Source of the DNA: CAYMRL01 sp964473205
GTDB taxonomy: Bacteria > Deinococcota > Deinococci > Deinococcales > Trueperaceae
DNA length: 13,724 bases
Direction of reading: 5' to 3'
NCBI GenBank assembly: GCA_964473205.1
Contig: CAYYOK010000092.1
Coordinates: 1 to 13,724 of the forward strand
A model generated the notes under the pieces. The model was not told the DNA's origin. It made no database searches and worked only from the letters and a program-made list of their open reading frames with translations. Shown in pieces: positions 1 to 7,558 of the stretch. Within the stretch, counting starts at the first letter, position 1. Every line of letters begins with the position of its first letter. Both the position numbers and the translations under genes were made by a program.

Positions 1-683
1 TGCTCGACCAGCGGGCGCGCGTCGGCAGCGTGGTGCGCCGGCGGCTCGTCCCGGGTCTGCTGCTGTCCGCGGACGACTACTTCGTCGCCATGCATCAGCG
101 TGAGCGTCTGCGTGAGAGCATGGAGCGGCTGTTCCTGTCAGTAGACGTGTTGCTGCTGCCCGCAGCGCCGTTCACCGCGCATCTGATAGACGATGTCGCG
201 TCTGCGAGGAGCGACGTCTCCCGCTTCAACCGGCTCGCCAACCTGACCGGTGAGCCCGCCGTGGCGCTCCCCTGCGGTTTCAGCGAGTCCGGACTGCCCA
301 TCGGGATGCAGCTGATGGCCGGCCGCTGGCGGGAGAGCCTGTTGCTGCGAGTCGCGGGGTCGTACGAGTCGGCGACCGAGTGGTCGCGTGCCACACCGAC
401 GATCGCCGCTGGTGTGGCCGACGACGGCAGGGAAGAAGCCTACCTGACTCAGCTGACCGGCAACCCAGCGCCGTCCGTCCGGCCTCCCGCTCTGGCGGGC
501 GAGGCGGGTGAGGCCACTATCGATTGGGTGCGTGACAGGGCGAGAGCCACAGGCTGGGACCTGACGGAGTCGAGCCTGTGGGAGGTGAGCGCGCAGTTCC
601 ATCGGACCAGGCTGGCGCTCGACGCCATGCGTGCAGCGGTGGACGGTCCGGGCTCTACCGCGGCCCAAGACTTCCTGTTGTGA
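1..683 (+). CDS. Amidase signature family enzyme, C-terminal part (5' end outside window)
   Basis: The reading frame is open from base 3 and ends at TGA 681-683, so the true start and the catalytic Ser-Ser-Lys region lie upstream of the window. The visible part matches the C-terminal end of amidase-signature hydrolases: an LLLPAAPFTA strand, then the FNRLANLTGEPAVALPCGF stretch (about nt 225-285) and SGLPIGMQLMAGRWRESLLL (about 288-350), which close the substrate pocket in this family. These enzymes hydrolyse amide bonds of small molecules or of glutamine; the substrate cannot be told from this fragment. About 90 residues follow the usual end of the fold (nt about 410-680); the last part, IDWVRDRARATGWDL and onward, looks like the small AtzG/GatC-type helical partner fused on, which is a tentative reading. 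The in-frame GTG at 30 is an internal codon, not a start. It converges on a family 5 binding protein gene across a hairpin. Confidence 0.85.
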   Translation, partial: LDQRARVGSVVRRRLVPGLLLSADDYFVAMHQRERLRESMERLFLSVDVLLLPAAPFTAHLIDDVASARSDVSRFNRLANLTGEPAVALPCGFSESGLPIGMQLMAGRWRESLLLRVAGSYESATEWSRATPTIAAGVADDGREEAYLTQLTGNPAPSVRPPALAGEAGEATIDWVRDRARATGWDLTESSLWEVSAQFHRTRLALDAMRAAVDGPGSTAAQDFLL

Positions 684-716
684 GGGCGAGCAGGCTCACA
701 CGGCATCGACGACCGC

Positions 717-748
717 GATCCCCAGCCGCTTCAGGGCGGCTGGGGATC
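717..748. terminator. 13-bp perfect hairpin between convergent genes
   Basis: Bases 717-729 (GATCCCCAGCCGC) are exactly complementary to 736-748, with a 6-base loop (TTCAGG). It sits 33 nt after the amidase stop and 34 nt beyond the stop of the convergent binding protein gene, the position expected of a shared bidirectional terminator. No T-run follows on either strand, so it may be a weak intrinsic terminator, an mRNA 3'-end stabiliser or a Rho-associated structure. Confidence 0.6.
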
Positions 749-782
749 ATGAGCGATCGGACCGAGAGGCTCGGGACGGGGT

Positions 783-2312
783 TCAGTCGAAGCTGAGGTT
801 CGACGGTCGCAGGTCCATGTAGAAGTCGCTGTAGGGCTGCCAGTTGACCCCGTCGCGTATCCCGTAGAACTCCACCGAGTAGTAGAGGGTCGCTCCCGGG
901 GCCTCTTCCTGCCAGATGTCCAGCATGCGGAGGTAGTTGGCCCTGCGAACCGCCGGGTCGGTCGTCTGGAGAGACTCGGCTCCGAGTCGGTTGAACTCCT
1001 CGGGTGCGTTCCAGTAGCCGCTGGCCTGGGGCGGACCCGAGGGGCTCCAGTTCGCCCACAGCCCGCCGGCCGGGTCTGCGAAGCGCATGGAGTTCGACCA
1101 CGAGTTCACCATGGCCAACGGGTCGCTGGCGCTCAGGCCGAAGAGCTCGGCCGGCCCTGACACGACTCGCACCTCGGCGTTGATGCCGACGGCGCGCCAC
1201 ATCTCGACTATGGCCTCGGCCGCGGGCATGCCGTTCACGTACCAGGTCGGGTGCGCGTTGAGGTAGACGGTCGCGCCGTCGTAGTCGGAAGCCGCCACCA
1301 GCTGGCGAGCGCGCTCGGGATCGTAGACGTCGAGAGGCCGGTCGGCGTCGTACATGTCGCCGAACGCCTCGAACTGGTGGCTCCTCGCCACCTCTGCCGC
1401 GCCGTCCCAGAGGGCATCGGACAGCAGCTGCCTGTTTATCGACAGGTTCATGGCCTGCCGCAGCCTGGCGTCGCCGAGAACCGGGTTGTTCGTGTTGTAC
1501 CGGAGCAGGTGGATGTTGTCGAGGACGGCTTCGCTGACCCGCACGCCCGCGAAGCGCTGGATGGTGCTCAGTTGATCAGGAGGCACCGCGGTGATGATGT
1601 CGACCTCACCGTTGACGAGCGCGGTGATGCGGGCCGACGTCTCTGGGATGACCCTGAAGAGGACCTGGCCGGCGGTCGGCGTGCCGCCCCAGTACGCATC
1701 GAAGGCTTCGAGCGTCAGTTGGTCGCCGGTCGAGAAGGACGCTACCCGGTACGGCCCGGTGCCGATAGGCCTCTGGTTGAACCGCGATGCCTCCTCAGGC
1801 GTCGCGTAGGCGTCTGCCGGGACGATCGCCGCCTCCTGCATGGTGAGCACCTGCTCCAGCACCGGATCTGGCGATTTCGTGTGGATGCGAACCGTCGCCG
1901 CGTCGACAGCTTCGACCGAAGCGATGTTGCCGAACGTCCCGCGTGCCGTCACGAAATCGGAACCGGGATCGAGGATGCGCTCGAACGTGAACACGACGTC
2001 CTCGCTGGAGAACGCGGAACCGTCGTGGAAGGTTACGTCGCCTCGCAGCTCCAGCTCCAAGGTGGTGTCGTCCACCCAGCTCCAAGCGGTCGCGAGGCCG
2101 GGTTGCAGCCCCCCGTTCAGGAAGTCGCGGTGGATGAGCCTGTCGTACACCGAGTAGAGCGTTCGGAACCCGTTGGCGCCGATGTTGATGTTGACTGCAG
2201 GGTCCAGGCCGTCGGGCAGTCCCGTGACCCCTATGGACAGGTCGGGCCTCGCGCCCTGGGCAGAGACCAGGCTGGCCAGCGCTATGACGAGTACGGTCAG
2301 TGCTCTTCGCAT
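783..2312 (-). CDS. ABC transporter periplasmic substrate-binding protein, family 5 (peptide/nickel/opine type)
   Basis: A 509-residue protein, the usual length for DppA/OppA-like binding proteins. Residues 1-18 or so (MRRALTVLVIALASLVSA-Q) form a signal peptide with an A-x-A-like cleavage site and no lipobox cysteine, so it is predicted to be free in the periplasm. The family 5 fold is clear from the N-terminal segment DPAVNINIGANGFRTLYSVY, the LATAWSW...LELELRGDVTFHDG block and GSAFSSEDVVFTFERI, the classic SBP_bac_5 signature region. The start ATG (2310-2312) has a strong AAGGAG (complement of 2321-2326) eight bases upstream. It would deliver a peptide or other small solute to an ABC permease, but no family 5 permease or ATPase lies in the window, so it is an orphan here or its partners are elsewhere. 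It is divergent from the phosphodiesterase and convergent with the amidase; a functional link to the amidase is possible but unproven. Confidence 0.92.
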   Translation of the reverse strand: MRRALTVLVIALASLVSAQGARPDLSIGVTGLPDGLDPAVNINIGANGFRTLYSVYDRLIHRDFLNGGLQPGLATAWSWVDDTTLELELRGDVTFHDGSAFSSEDVVFTFERILDPGSDFVTARGTFGNIASVEAVDAATVRIHTKSPDPVLEQVLTMQEAAIVPADAYATPEEASRFNQRPIGTGPYRVASFSTGDQLTLEAFDAYWGGTPTAGQVLFRVIPETSARITALVNGEVDIITAVPPDQLSTIQRFAGVRVSEAVLDNIHLLRYNTNNPVLGDARLRQAMNLSINRQLLSDALWDGAAEVARSHQFEAFGDMYDADRPLDVYDPERARQLVAASDYDGATVYLNAHPTWYVNGMPAAEAIVEMWRAVGINAEVRVVSGPAELFGLSASDPLAMVNSWSNSMRFADPAGGLWANWSPSGPPQASGYWNAPEEFNRLGAESLQTTDPAVRRANYLRMLDIWQEEAPGATLYYSVEFYGIRDGVNWQPYSDFYMDLRPSNLSFD

Positions 2313-2351
2313 TCTCTCGACTCCTTCAGGGTGGGCGACAGGTTCCCGAAC

Positions 2352-2360
2352 ATTGTATCA
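2352..2360 (-). promoter_or_regulatory. Candidate extended -10 promoter of the family 5 binding protein gene
   Basis: Reading the minus strand, TGATACAAT (complement of 2352-2360) fits an extended -10 (TGn followed by TACAAT, 5 of 6 matches to TATAAT). The predicted start near 2345 leaves a leader of about 30 nt that contains the AAGGAG ribosome site. No convincing -35 hexamer is present, as expected for extended -10 promoters. The 82-nt gap must also hold the promoter of the divergent phosphodiesterase, for which I see no clear hexamers. Confidence 0.45.
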
Positions 2361-2394
2361 TGCGAGGGCAATAAGTTCCACGTGAGGATTCGCC

Positions 2395-3840
2395 ATGGTT
2401 AACGCAAGACCAAGCGACGGAAGAAGGGTCCTCGTCATCGGTGCGGACGGTCTTAGGCCCGATCTGGTCGACCCGGACCTGATGCCGACCTACCACGCGC
2501 TCATGAGGCGCGGCAGCACGTTCACGTCGTTCCACTCGGTGTTCCCGACGCACACCCGCGTCAACATGACGACGCTGACCACGGGTGTGCTGCCTGGCAG
2601 GCACGGGATCATCAACAACACCATGTACCTGACCTCGGCGGGAGGAGCCAGCGTCATCGACACCGCCGACGCGCGACAGCTGTTGGCTCTGGATGGCTCG
2701 CTGCCAGGCGGGGTAGTGCTGGCACCGACCCTGGGCGACCGCCTGCGGAAGCGCGGAGAGCGCCTGGCAGTGGCTGCCGCGAGCACGCCAGGGGCCTCGC
2801 TGCTGTGGAACCCCAGGTACCCACAGCGCATCCTCAACGCGACTTCCGACTACGGCGACGCCGACCTCGCCGCCCTGCACGACAAGCTCGGCGCGCCGCC
2901 TGCCGAGTCGGGCCGGGCCAAGCACCAGAGCTGCCGCTGGGCGACGCGGGCGCTGATGGACGTGCACCTGGGCCAGCGGGAGAACCGCGTGATGACGCTG
3001 TGGCTGACCGAGCCGGATGCGAGCCAGCACTTCTACGGCCTCGGCTCTCCGCAGATGAGGGATGCGCTGCGCCTTGTCGACGAGTGCGTCGCCTCGGTGC
3101 TGGAAGCTCTCGACGAGAGAGGCTTGGCCGACGAGACGGACCTCTTGCTGATCAGCGACCACGGGCACTCCTCGGTACTGCACTCCGGCTCGCTATCCGA
3201 GCATCTGGTCGACGCCCGCTCCGAGCTGGATCTCGGAGACCTCGTCGCCGTGGCCGACTTCATCTACTCGCCAGAAGGCGCCTACGATCCAGCTGCGCTC
3301 CACCGCCTCACCGACTGGCTGCTGCAGCGCAGCTGGTGCGGGCTGTTGTTCAGCACCGTTCCAGGGATCAGCGAGCGACAAGGCGTCCTGCCGCTGGAGG
3401 TCGCCACGGGTCCGATCGGGCACGACCGCGCGCCGCTGCTGGCGGTCAGTCCGAGGTGGAGTCACGGCAGTAACGAGTTCGGTGTCAAGGGTGACGTCGC
3501 TACGCTGACCTCCTACGCACCGCTGATGTCCACGCACGGTACGGCTTCCCCGTACGACATGCGCGCCTTCTGCGTCGGGGTGGGTCCGAGGTTCGAGGCC
3601 GGCGCCAGGATCGACGTCCCCTGCGCCACCGTCGATGTGGCTCCGACGGTCTGGGACCTCCTGGCTGACGAGGACCCCCTGGAGGGCCCGGGCTTCGCGG
3701 GAGGCTCGCTGCTGCGGCTGAGTCCTGACACGCCCGTGTCGCGAGAGATCATCGATCCAGGCATCACGCCGGAAGCGGCCGAGATCGCCAACGTCGACGG
3801 CAGGCGCTACTTCCTCGGCAGCGTCAAGGTGACTCGCTGA
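2395..3840 (+). CDS. Alkaline phosphatase superfamily phosphodiesterase / nucleotide pyrophosphatase-like hydrolase
   Basis: A 481-residue protein with a complete two-metal site of the type I phosphodiesterase (NPP) branch of the alkaline phosphatase superfamily: Asp18 in VLVIGADG, the probable nucleophile Thr54 with Asn57 in FPTHTRVNMTTLTTG, Asp208 and His212 in TEPDASQHFYG, Asp255-His256 in LLISDHGHS, and His381 in MSTHGT. PGRHGIINNTMY follows the nucleophile as in the family. It should hydrolyse phosphodiesters, nucleotide pyrophosphates or possibly a phosphonate; phosphonoacetate hydrolase has the same architecture. No signal peptide is visible, so it is probably cytoplasmic. The ATG at 2395 is preceded by GTGAGGA (2382-2388). 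The last 17 bases overlap the convergent membrane protein gene, leaving no room for a terminator. The exact substrate is unknown; the adjacent phosphonate-type importer makes a phosphonate substrate worth testing. Confidence 0.88.
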   Translation: MVNARPSDGRRVLVIGADGLRPDLVDPDLMPTYHALMRRGSTFTSFHSVFPTHTRVNMTTLTTGVLPGRHGIINNTMYLTSAGGASVIDTADARQLLALDGSLPGGVVLAPTLGDRLRKRGERLAVAAASTPGASLLWNPRYPQRILNATSDYGDADLAALHDKLGAPPAESGRAKHQSCRWATRALMDVHLGQRENRVMTLWLTEPDASQHFYGLGSPQMRDALRLVDECVASVLEALDERGLADETDLLLISDHGHSSVLHSGSLSEHLVDARSELDLGDLVAVADFIYSPEGAYDPAALHRLTDWLLQRSWCGLLFSTVPGISERQGVLPLEVATGPIGHDRAPLLAVSPRWSHGSNEFGVKGDVATLTSYAPLMSTHGTASPYDMRAFCVGVGPRFEAGARIDVPCATVDVAPTVWDLLADEDPLEGPGFAGGSLLRLSPDTPVSREIIDPGITPEAAEIANVDGRRYFLGSVKVTR

Positions 3841-5086
3841 CATCCGGTCGTGAGTCTCTCGGGCTAAGGCCCAGGATCAGCGCGATCCCCACGACGACCG
3901 GCGGCCCCAGACTGGACCACGCCGCCGCCGGCAGCACCCAGAACCCGGCGAGAGCGGAAGGCCACAGACGCGTCTGCGGCAACAGCAGGAAGACCATCAC
4001 GGCCACGGTGGCCACGAGCCAGCGCGGCAGCGCGAAGGATGCGCGACCGAACGCTACGCGCGCCGCCGCGACGACCCCGAACGTGACCGCGCCCAGCAAG
4101 AACGCGTGGAGCAGCAGCACGTGCAAGCCTTGTCGAGCGATCCACTGCTCGCCAGCCGGCGTCGCGACGGCGAGCTCGACCACGGCCTTCAGCGCCAGCA
4201 GCCCGAGCGCCGCGCGGGCTAGCAGCAGCGTTCCACCGTCTAGGTGCAAGCGGCGCGGCCATAGCTGCCACGCCAGCAGCAGCCACGCGCCGGCCGCCAG
4301 GAGACCCGCGAGGCTCTCGACCGCGCCGAGACCCGTCGCGCCGTAGGCGTCCTGGAACAGCCGAGCGAGAGACCTCACCGTGAGGGCGACGGTCAGCGAC
4401 CAGGCGGCCACGCTGCCCAAGTTGCTGCCCAAGTTGCTGCCCAAGTTGCTGCCCTGAGCGCCGGCAGACGACCCGGCGGCCAGCGCCAACCCAGCCAGTA
4501 CCCCGATGCCGAACCAGCCGTCGGCGAAGGCGGTGAGGAACAGGTCGACGTAGGCCGCCATCGTCACCTGGGTGAGGGTTCCGCCCGCGCCCTCCTTGGC
4601 CAGCAGCACCGCGCCTGCGGACGCCACCAGCAGCAGCACGGTGGCGCCGTCGAGCAGCCGCAGCGGCAGGTCGCGCCGCAGACGCCAAGAGCCGGCTAGG
4701 TAGAGCGCCGCGAACGCGTACCAGACGAGCCCGTTCAGGCCGGAAGCCATCATCGAGAGCGGCAGCTCGCGGCCGCCGACGGCGAGCAGGCTGTAACCGC
4801 TGAGCAGGAACGGCGTGTAGGCGAGAAGGCCACACACCGCCGCGGCGATCGCCACGCCCGCTCCGCCCGGCAGCGCCCGCCCCTTACGGCGCAGCGCAGC
4901 GTCGGCGAGCAGCATCAGCACCGGCGTCGCCCACGAGAAGAACATCAGGTGCGAGTGCGCGTGCCTGACGTTGCCGAGCAGCAGGTCGAACGGCGTGCCG
5001 AGGTAGACAGAGAACCTGAACAGCGCGCCGGTCAGCGCCGCCAGCACGAAGCAGGCGAGCGCCAACCGCCAAGCCGCGAGCCTCAC
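3824..5086 (-). CDS. Polytopic membrane protein with His-Ala-His-Ser-His motif, function unknown
   Basis: A roughly 420-residue, very hydrophobic protein with about a dozen predicted membrane helices. I place the start at GTG 5086-5084 because it overlaps the preceding phnE stop as GTGA (4-nt overlap), a common translational-coupling arrangement; the frame is open further upstream but that part lies inside phnE. There is no own Shine-Dalgarno, consistent with coupling. Helix 1 is followed by GNVRHAHSHLMFFSW (His42, His44, His46), and late in the protein GLHVLLLHAFLLGAVTFG carries His322 and His327. Paired intramembrane histidines recall haem-copper-oxidase-subunit-I-like or NnrS-like proteins, but I cannot assign a family. 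An in-frame run of SNLG tetrapeptides interrupts a loop near residues 211-225. As the last gene of the phn run it might be an export or redox partner of that system. Its 3' end overlaps the convergent phosphodiesterase gene by 17 nt. Confidence 0.75.
   Translation of the reverse strand: MRLAAWRLALACFVLAALTGALFRFSVYLGTPFDLLLGNVRHAHSHLMFFSWATPVLMLLADAALRRKGRALPGGAGVAIAAAVCGLLAYTPFLLSGYSLLAVGGRELPLSMMASGLNGLVWYAFAALYLAGSWRLRRDLPLRLLDGATVLLLVASAGAVLLAKEGAGGTLTQVTMAAYVDLFLTAFADGWFGIGVLAGLALAAGSSAGAQGSNLGSNLGSNLGSVAAWSLTVALTVRSLARLFQDAYGATGLGAVESLAGLLAAGAWLLLAWQLWPRRLHLDGGTLLLARAALGLLALKAVVELAVATPAGEQWIARQGLHVLLLHAFLLGAVTFGVVAAARVAFGRASFALPRWLVATVAVMVFLLLPQTRLWPSALAGFWVLPAAAWSSLGPPVVVGIALILGLSPRDSRPDVSESP
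4412..4454. repeat. In-frame 12-bp tandem repeat (3.6 copies)
   Basis: The unit GCTGCCCAAGTT is repeated perfectly three times (4412-4423, 4424-4435, 4436-4447), followed by the first seven bases of a fourth copy. On the minus strand it encodes repeated Ser-Asn-Leu-Gly within an interhelical loop of the membrane protein. The unit is a multiple of three, so copy-number change would lengthen or shorten the loop without breaking the frame. The copies are identical, which suggests recent slippage expansion. Confidence 0.95.
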
Positions 5087-5886
5087 ACCAAGGTGCGGCG
5101 GATGCGCGAGCTGATCGTGTCGACTACCACGACGAACAGCACGATCACGATGAGGATGGCGGAGATCTCGGTCCAACGCCGGAAGGAGAGCCGCTGCACC
5201 AGCATCAGGCCGATGCCGCCCGCGCCTACCAGTCCGAGGACGGCGGCGGAGCGCAGGTTGATCTCGAAGCGGTAGAGCAGGTTGGAGAGGAACTCCGGCA
5301 GCACCTGCGGCAGCACGGAGTAGATGAAGACCTGCACCTGGTTGCCGCCGGCGGCGCGGATCGCCTCCATCGGACCCTGGTCGATGCCCTCGATGACGTC
5401 GGAGAAGATCTTGCCGAGGAAGCCGATCGAGTGAAGGCCCATCGCCATGATCCCGGCCGTGGGGCCTGGTCCGGCCGCGGCCACGAAGATGACGGCCAGC
5501 AAGATCTCGGGGAAGGTCCTGACCGCGACCAGGACGGCCTTGCCGGGCAGTGCGAAGGCGCGCCGCCCGAGCAGGTTCCCCGAGCCGAGGAAGGCCAGCG
5601 GGAAGGCGAGTACGCCTCCCAGGGCCGTCCCGAGTATGGCCATGTAGAAGGTCTGCATCATGGCGCGGAACGCCTGCGGGAACAGCTCGACCTGCGGGTT
5701 GACGAGGCTGCGCAGCAACGCGGTCAGGTGGACCGAGACGCCGGTGCGGAACCTCGCCCAGCTCGGGTAGTTCATCGTGGCGACCGCGACGATGAACAGC
5801 GCGAAAGCCGCGATCAGCGCGATGACGATGAGCGCACGGGTGCGGCGCTGCTCGGCGGGTGGGCGTGGGATCGAAGCGATGCTCAC
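5083..5886 (-). CDS. phnE: Phosphonate-type ABC transporter permease PhnE (second copy)
   Basis: A 267-residue inner-membrane permease with about six helices. The ABC permease coupling loop is clear: GPMEAIRAAGGNQVQVFIYSVLPQVLPEF, followed by the PhnE-typical YRFEINLRSAAVLGLVGAGGIG. It should form, with the other PhnE and the PhnC ATPase, the channel that imports an oxyanion solute delivered by PhnD. The start is GTG at 5886 (GTG AGC ATC), eight bases after the upstream phnE stop, with TGAGG overlapping that stop as ribosome site; the longer open frame to 6363 runs through the other phnE and is not coding. The stop TGA overlaps the GTG of the membrane protein gene, so the two are probably translationally coupled. 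Two non-identical PhnE proteins are common in these systems and suggest a heterodimeric channel. The substrate could be phosphonate, phosphite, phosphate ester or another oxyanion. Confidence 0.92.
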   Translation of the reverse strand: MSIASIPRPPAEQRRTRALIVIALIAAFALFIVAVATMNYPSWARFRTGVSVHLTALLRSLVNPQVELFPQAFRAMMQTFYMAILGTALGGVLAFPLAFLGSGNLLGRRAFALPGKAVLVAVRTFPEILLAVIFVAAAGPGPTAGIMAMGLHSIGFLGKIFSDVIEGIDQGPMEAIRAAGGNQVQVFIYSVLPQVLPEFLSNLLYRFEINLRSAAVLGLVGAGGIGLMLVQRLSFRRWTEISAILIVIVLFVVVVDTISSRIRRTLV

Positions 5887-5894
5887 CTGAGGCC

Positions 5895-6716
5895 TCAGAT
5901 CAGCTTCGAACGGGCCCACACGGAGAGCCCGTCTATGAGCAAGACGACGGCGAAGATCACGAGTATGAGCATGCCGAGCCCGGGGTAGTCGAAGAAGTTC
6001 ATGAAGCGCTGCAGCAGGAACCCGATCCCGCCCGCTCCGACGAAGCCGAGCACGACGGAGGCGCGCACGTTGATCTCGAACGCGTACAGCACGAAGGAGG
6101 TCATCGTCGCGGCGACCTGAGGCCAGACGCCGTAGACGATGGTGCGGTTGCGCCCCGCGCCGACGGCCCTGAGCGCCTCCAGCGGGCCGGGGTCGGCGGC
6201 CTCCACCGTCTCGCTGCCGAGCTTGGCGAGCACCCCGACCGTGAAGAAGGTCAGCGCGATGACGCCTGGCAGCGCCCCCAGGCCCACGATCGGCACGAAG
6301 ATGGCGGCCCAGAGGAGGTCGGGGATGCTGCGCAGGATCGTGAGCAGCGTGCGCGCGACCCACATCGAGATCGGGTCGAGCGCCGTGTTGGCGGACGCCA
6401 GGAAGATCAGCGGCAGACCGATCAAGGTGCCGATTATGGTGGCCACGTACGCGATCTGGAGGGTCTCGACCAGAGGGCCCCAGATCAGGGGCAGGGCGGT
6501 GGGGTCGGGCGTCATGCGTCCGAAGAAGCGGAAGAAGTCGGAGGCGCCCGTGAACAGCGCCGGCAGGTTGAACGCCGTCTGCCGGTAGGCGAGAACGAAC
6601 AGCGCGACGACTATCGCCACGGTGCCGAGCGACTTCAGGCGGCCGACCAGAGGCGGACGCGGCAGCGCGGTTGCGGCCCCTGGGGTCGCGCCGCCCGCTG
6701 GGCGGGGTTCAGGCAC
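5895..6716 (-). CDS. phnE: Phosphonate-type ABC transporter permease PhnE (first copy)
   Basis: A 273-residue permease paralogous to the next gene. After a Pro/Ala-rich cytoplasmic N-terminus of about 27 residues come membrane segments, a TLQIAYVATIIGTLIGLPL helix, the coupling loop GPLEALRAVGAGRNRTIVYGVWPQV, and the PhnE hallmark YAFEINVRASVVLGFVGAGGIG. It should pair with the second PhnE as the transmembrane half of the importer. The start is GTG at 6716, overlapping the phnC stop by 8 nt, with AAGGA eight bases upstream inside the end of phnC. The overlap and short spacing indicate co-transcription and probable translational coupling of phnC, phnE and phnE. Confidence 0.92.
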   Translation of the reverse strand: MPEPRPAGGATPGAATALPRPPLVGRLKSLGTVAIVVALFVLAYRQTAFNLPALFTGASDFFRFFGRMTPDPTALPLIWGPLVETLQIAYVATIIGTLIGLPLIFLASANTALDPISMWVARTLLTILRSIPDLLWAAIFVPIVGLGALPGVIALTFFTVGVLAKLGSETVEAADPGPLEALRAVGAGRNRTIVYGVWPQVAATMTSFVLYAFEINVRASVVLGFVGAGGIGFLLQRFMNFFDYPGLGMLILVIFAVVLLIDGLSVWARSKLI

Positions 6717-7482
6717 CTCGGATGTCCTTGCTGTGATCGATCGGGCGCCCGTAGATGTCCTCGAAGACCTTGTCGGAAGCGTCCTCGGGGGGCCCGTCGT
6801 AGACGATAAGGCCGTCGCGCATCCCGATGATGCGGTCGGCGTACTCGCGGGCCATGTCGATGAAGTGCAGGTTGACGATGGTGGTGATCCCGTCCTCGCG
6901 CGCGATGCGCTTCAGGTCGCGCATGACCGCGTGCGAGGTGGGCGGGTCGAGGCTGGCGACGGGCTCGTCTGCGAGCATCACCGAGGGCTTCTGAGCCAAA
7001 GCGCGGGCGATGCCGACGCGCTGCTGCTGGCCGCCCGACAGGGCGTCGGCGCGCACGAAGGCCTTCTCGGGGATGCCGACGCGCCCCAGGCACTCGTGGG
7101 CGAGGGCCAGGTCCGCGGTCGGGAACATCCCGAGCACGCCGCGCCAGGCGGGCAGATCGCCGAGACGTCCCGCCAGGACGTTGCGGAGCACGCCGGAGCG
7201 CTTCACGAGGTTGAAGGTCTGGAAGATCATGCCGACGTCACTGCGGATCTCGCGCAGCTCGCGGCCGCGGGCGCGAGTGACGTTGCGGCCGTCCACGATG
7301 ACGTTTCCTGCCGACGGTACGACGAGGTTGTTGACGGTGCGGATCAGCGTCGACTTGCCCGCGCCGGAGAGGCCGACGATCACCACGAACTGGCCTCGAG
7401 GGATCTCGAGGCTCACGCCCTTGAGGGCCTTCAGGCCAGTCCTGTAAGTGACTTCGACGTCATCGAAGACGATGTGGGACAC
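6709..7482 (-). CDS. phnC: Phosphonate-type ABC transporter ATP-binding protein PhnC
   Basis: A 257-residue ATPase with every ABC motif in order: Walker A GLSGAGKST (37-45), Q-loop in MIFQTFNLV, signature LSGGQQQR, Walker B VMLADEP, D-loop SLDP, and switch histidine in IVNLHFIDMA. The NLHFID switch and MIFQTFNLVKRSGVLRNVLAGRLG are typical of PhnC rather than of generic ATPases. It powers import through the two PhnE permeases on the cytoplasmic face. The start is GTG at 7482 (GTG TCC CAC ATC); no good Shine-Dalgarno precedes it, and the 145-nt gap upstream is full of inverted repeats, so its translation may depend on leader structure. Its 3' end overlaps phnE by 8 nt. Confidence 0.94.
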   Translation of the reverse strand: MSHIVFDDVEVTYRTGLKALKGVSLEIPRGQFVVIVGLSGAGKSTLIRTVNNLVVPSAGNVIVDGRNVTRARGRELREIRSDVGMIFQTFNLVKRSGVLRNVLAGRLGDLPAWRGVLGMFPTADLALAHECLGRVGIPEKAFVRADALSGGQQQRVGIARALAQKPSVMLADEPVASLDPPTSHAVMRDLKRIAREDGITTIVNLHFIDMAREYADRIIGMRDGLIVYDGPPEDASDKVFEDIYGRPIDHSKDIRGA

Positions 7483-7501
7483 GGGCGAGCGTACAACGGA
7501 A

Positions 7502-7529
7502 AGGCGCAGCGGCGATAGCCACTGCGCCT
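7502..7529 (-). terminator. Hairpin with short U-run between phnD and phnC (possible attenuator)
   Basis: On the transcribed (minus) strand, AGGCGCAGTGGC (complement of 7518-7529) pairs with GCCGCTGCGCCT (complement of 7502-7513), counting one G-U wobble, to give a 12-bp stem with a TATC tetraloop. It is followed by TTCCGTTG. It lies 99 nt after the phnD stop and 20 nt before the phnC start. Such a structure after the binding protein gene commonly lets more binding protein than permease be made, by partial termination or by protecting the upstream mRNA. The broken U-run suggests leaky rather than complete termination. Confidence 0.55.
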
Positions 7530-7558
7530 CTCCGGGCGGGAAACTCCTTGTTCGGCCT

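Noticed and set aside
1251..2402. Long plus-strand open frame (383 codons) antisense to the family 5 binding protein
   Set aside because: It lies almost entirely inside a well-supported gene, has arginine/valine-rich shadow composition and no recognisable motif; a GC-rich antisense artefact.
4412..4454. Tandem repeat as a CRISPR array or binding-site array
   Set aside because: The unit is only 12 bp, has no spacers and lies in frame inside a coding sequence.
5087..5176. Upstream in-frame start of the membrane protein inside phnE
   Set aside because: It would overlap phnE by 90 nt and adds a charged, non-membrane stretch; the GTGA overlap at 5086 is the more natural start.
5887..6363. N-terminal extension of the second phnE in the same open frame
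   Set aside because: This part overlaps the first phnE in another frame and is Arg/Ala-rich without helices. The GTG at 5886, just after the first phnE stop and with TGAGG before it, gives a normal PhnE length.
5859..6809. Plus-strand open frame (316 codons) opposite phnE and phnC
   Set aside because: Its product is Gly/Asp/Glu/Arg-rich low-complexity sequence opposite two clear genes; a shadow frame.
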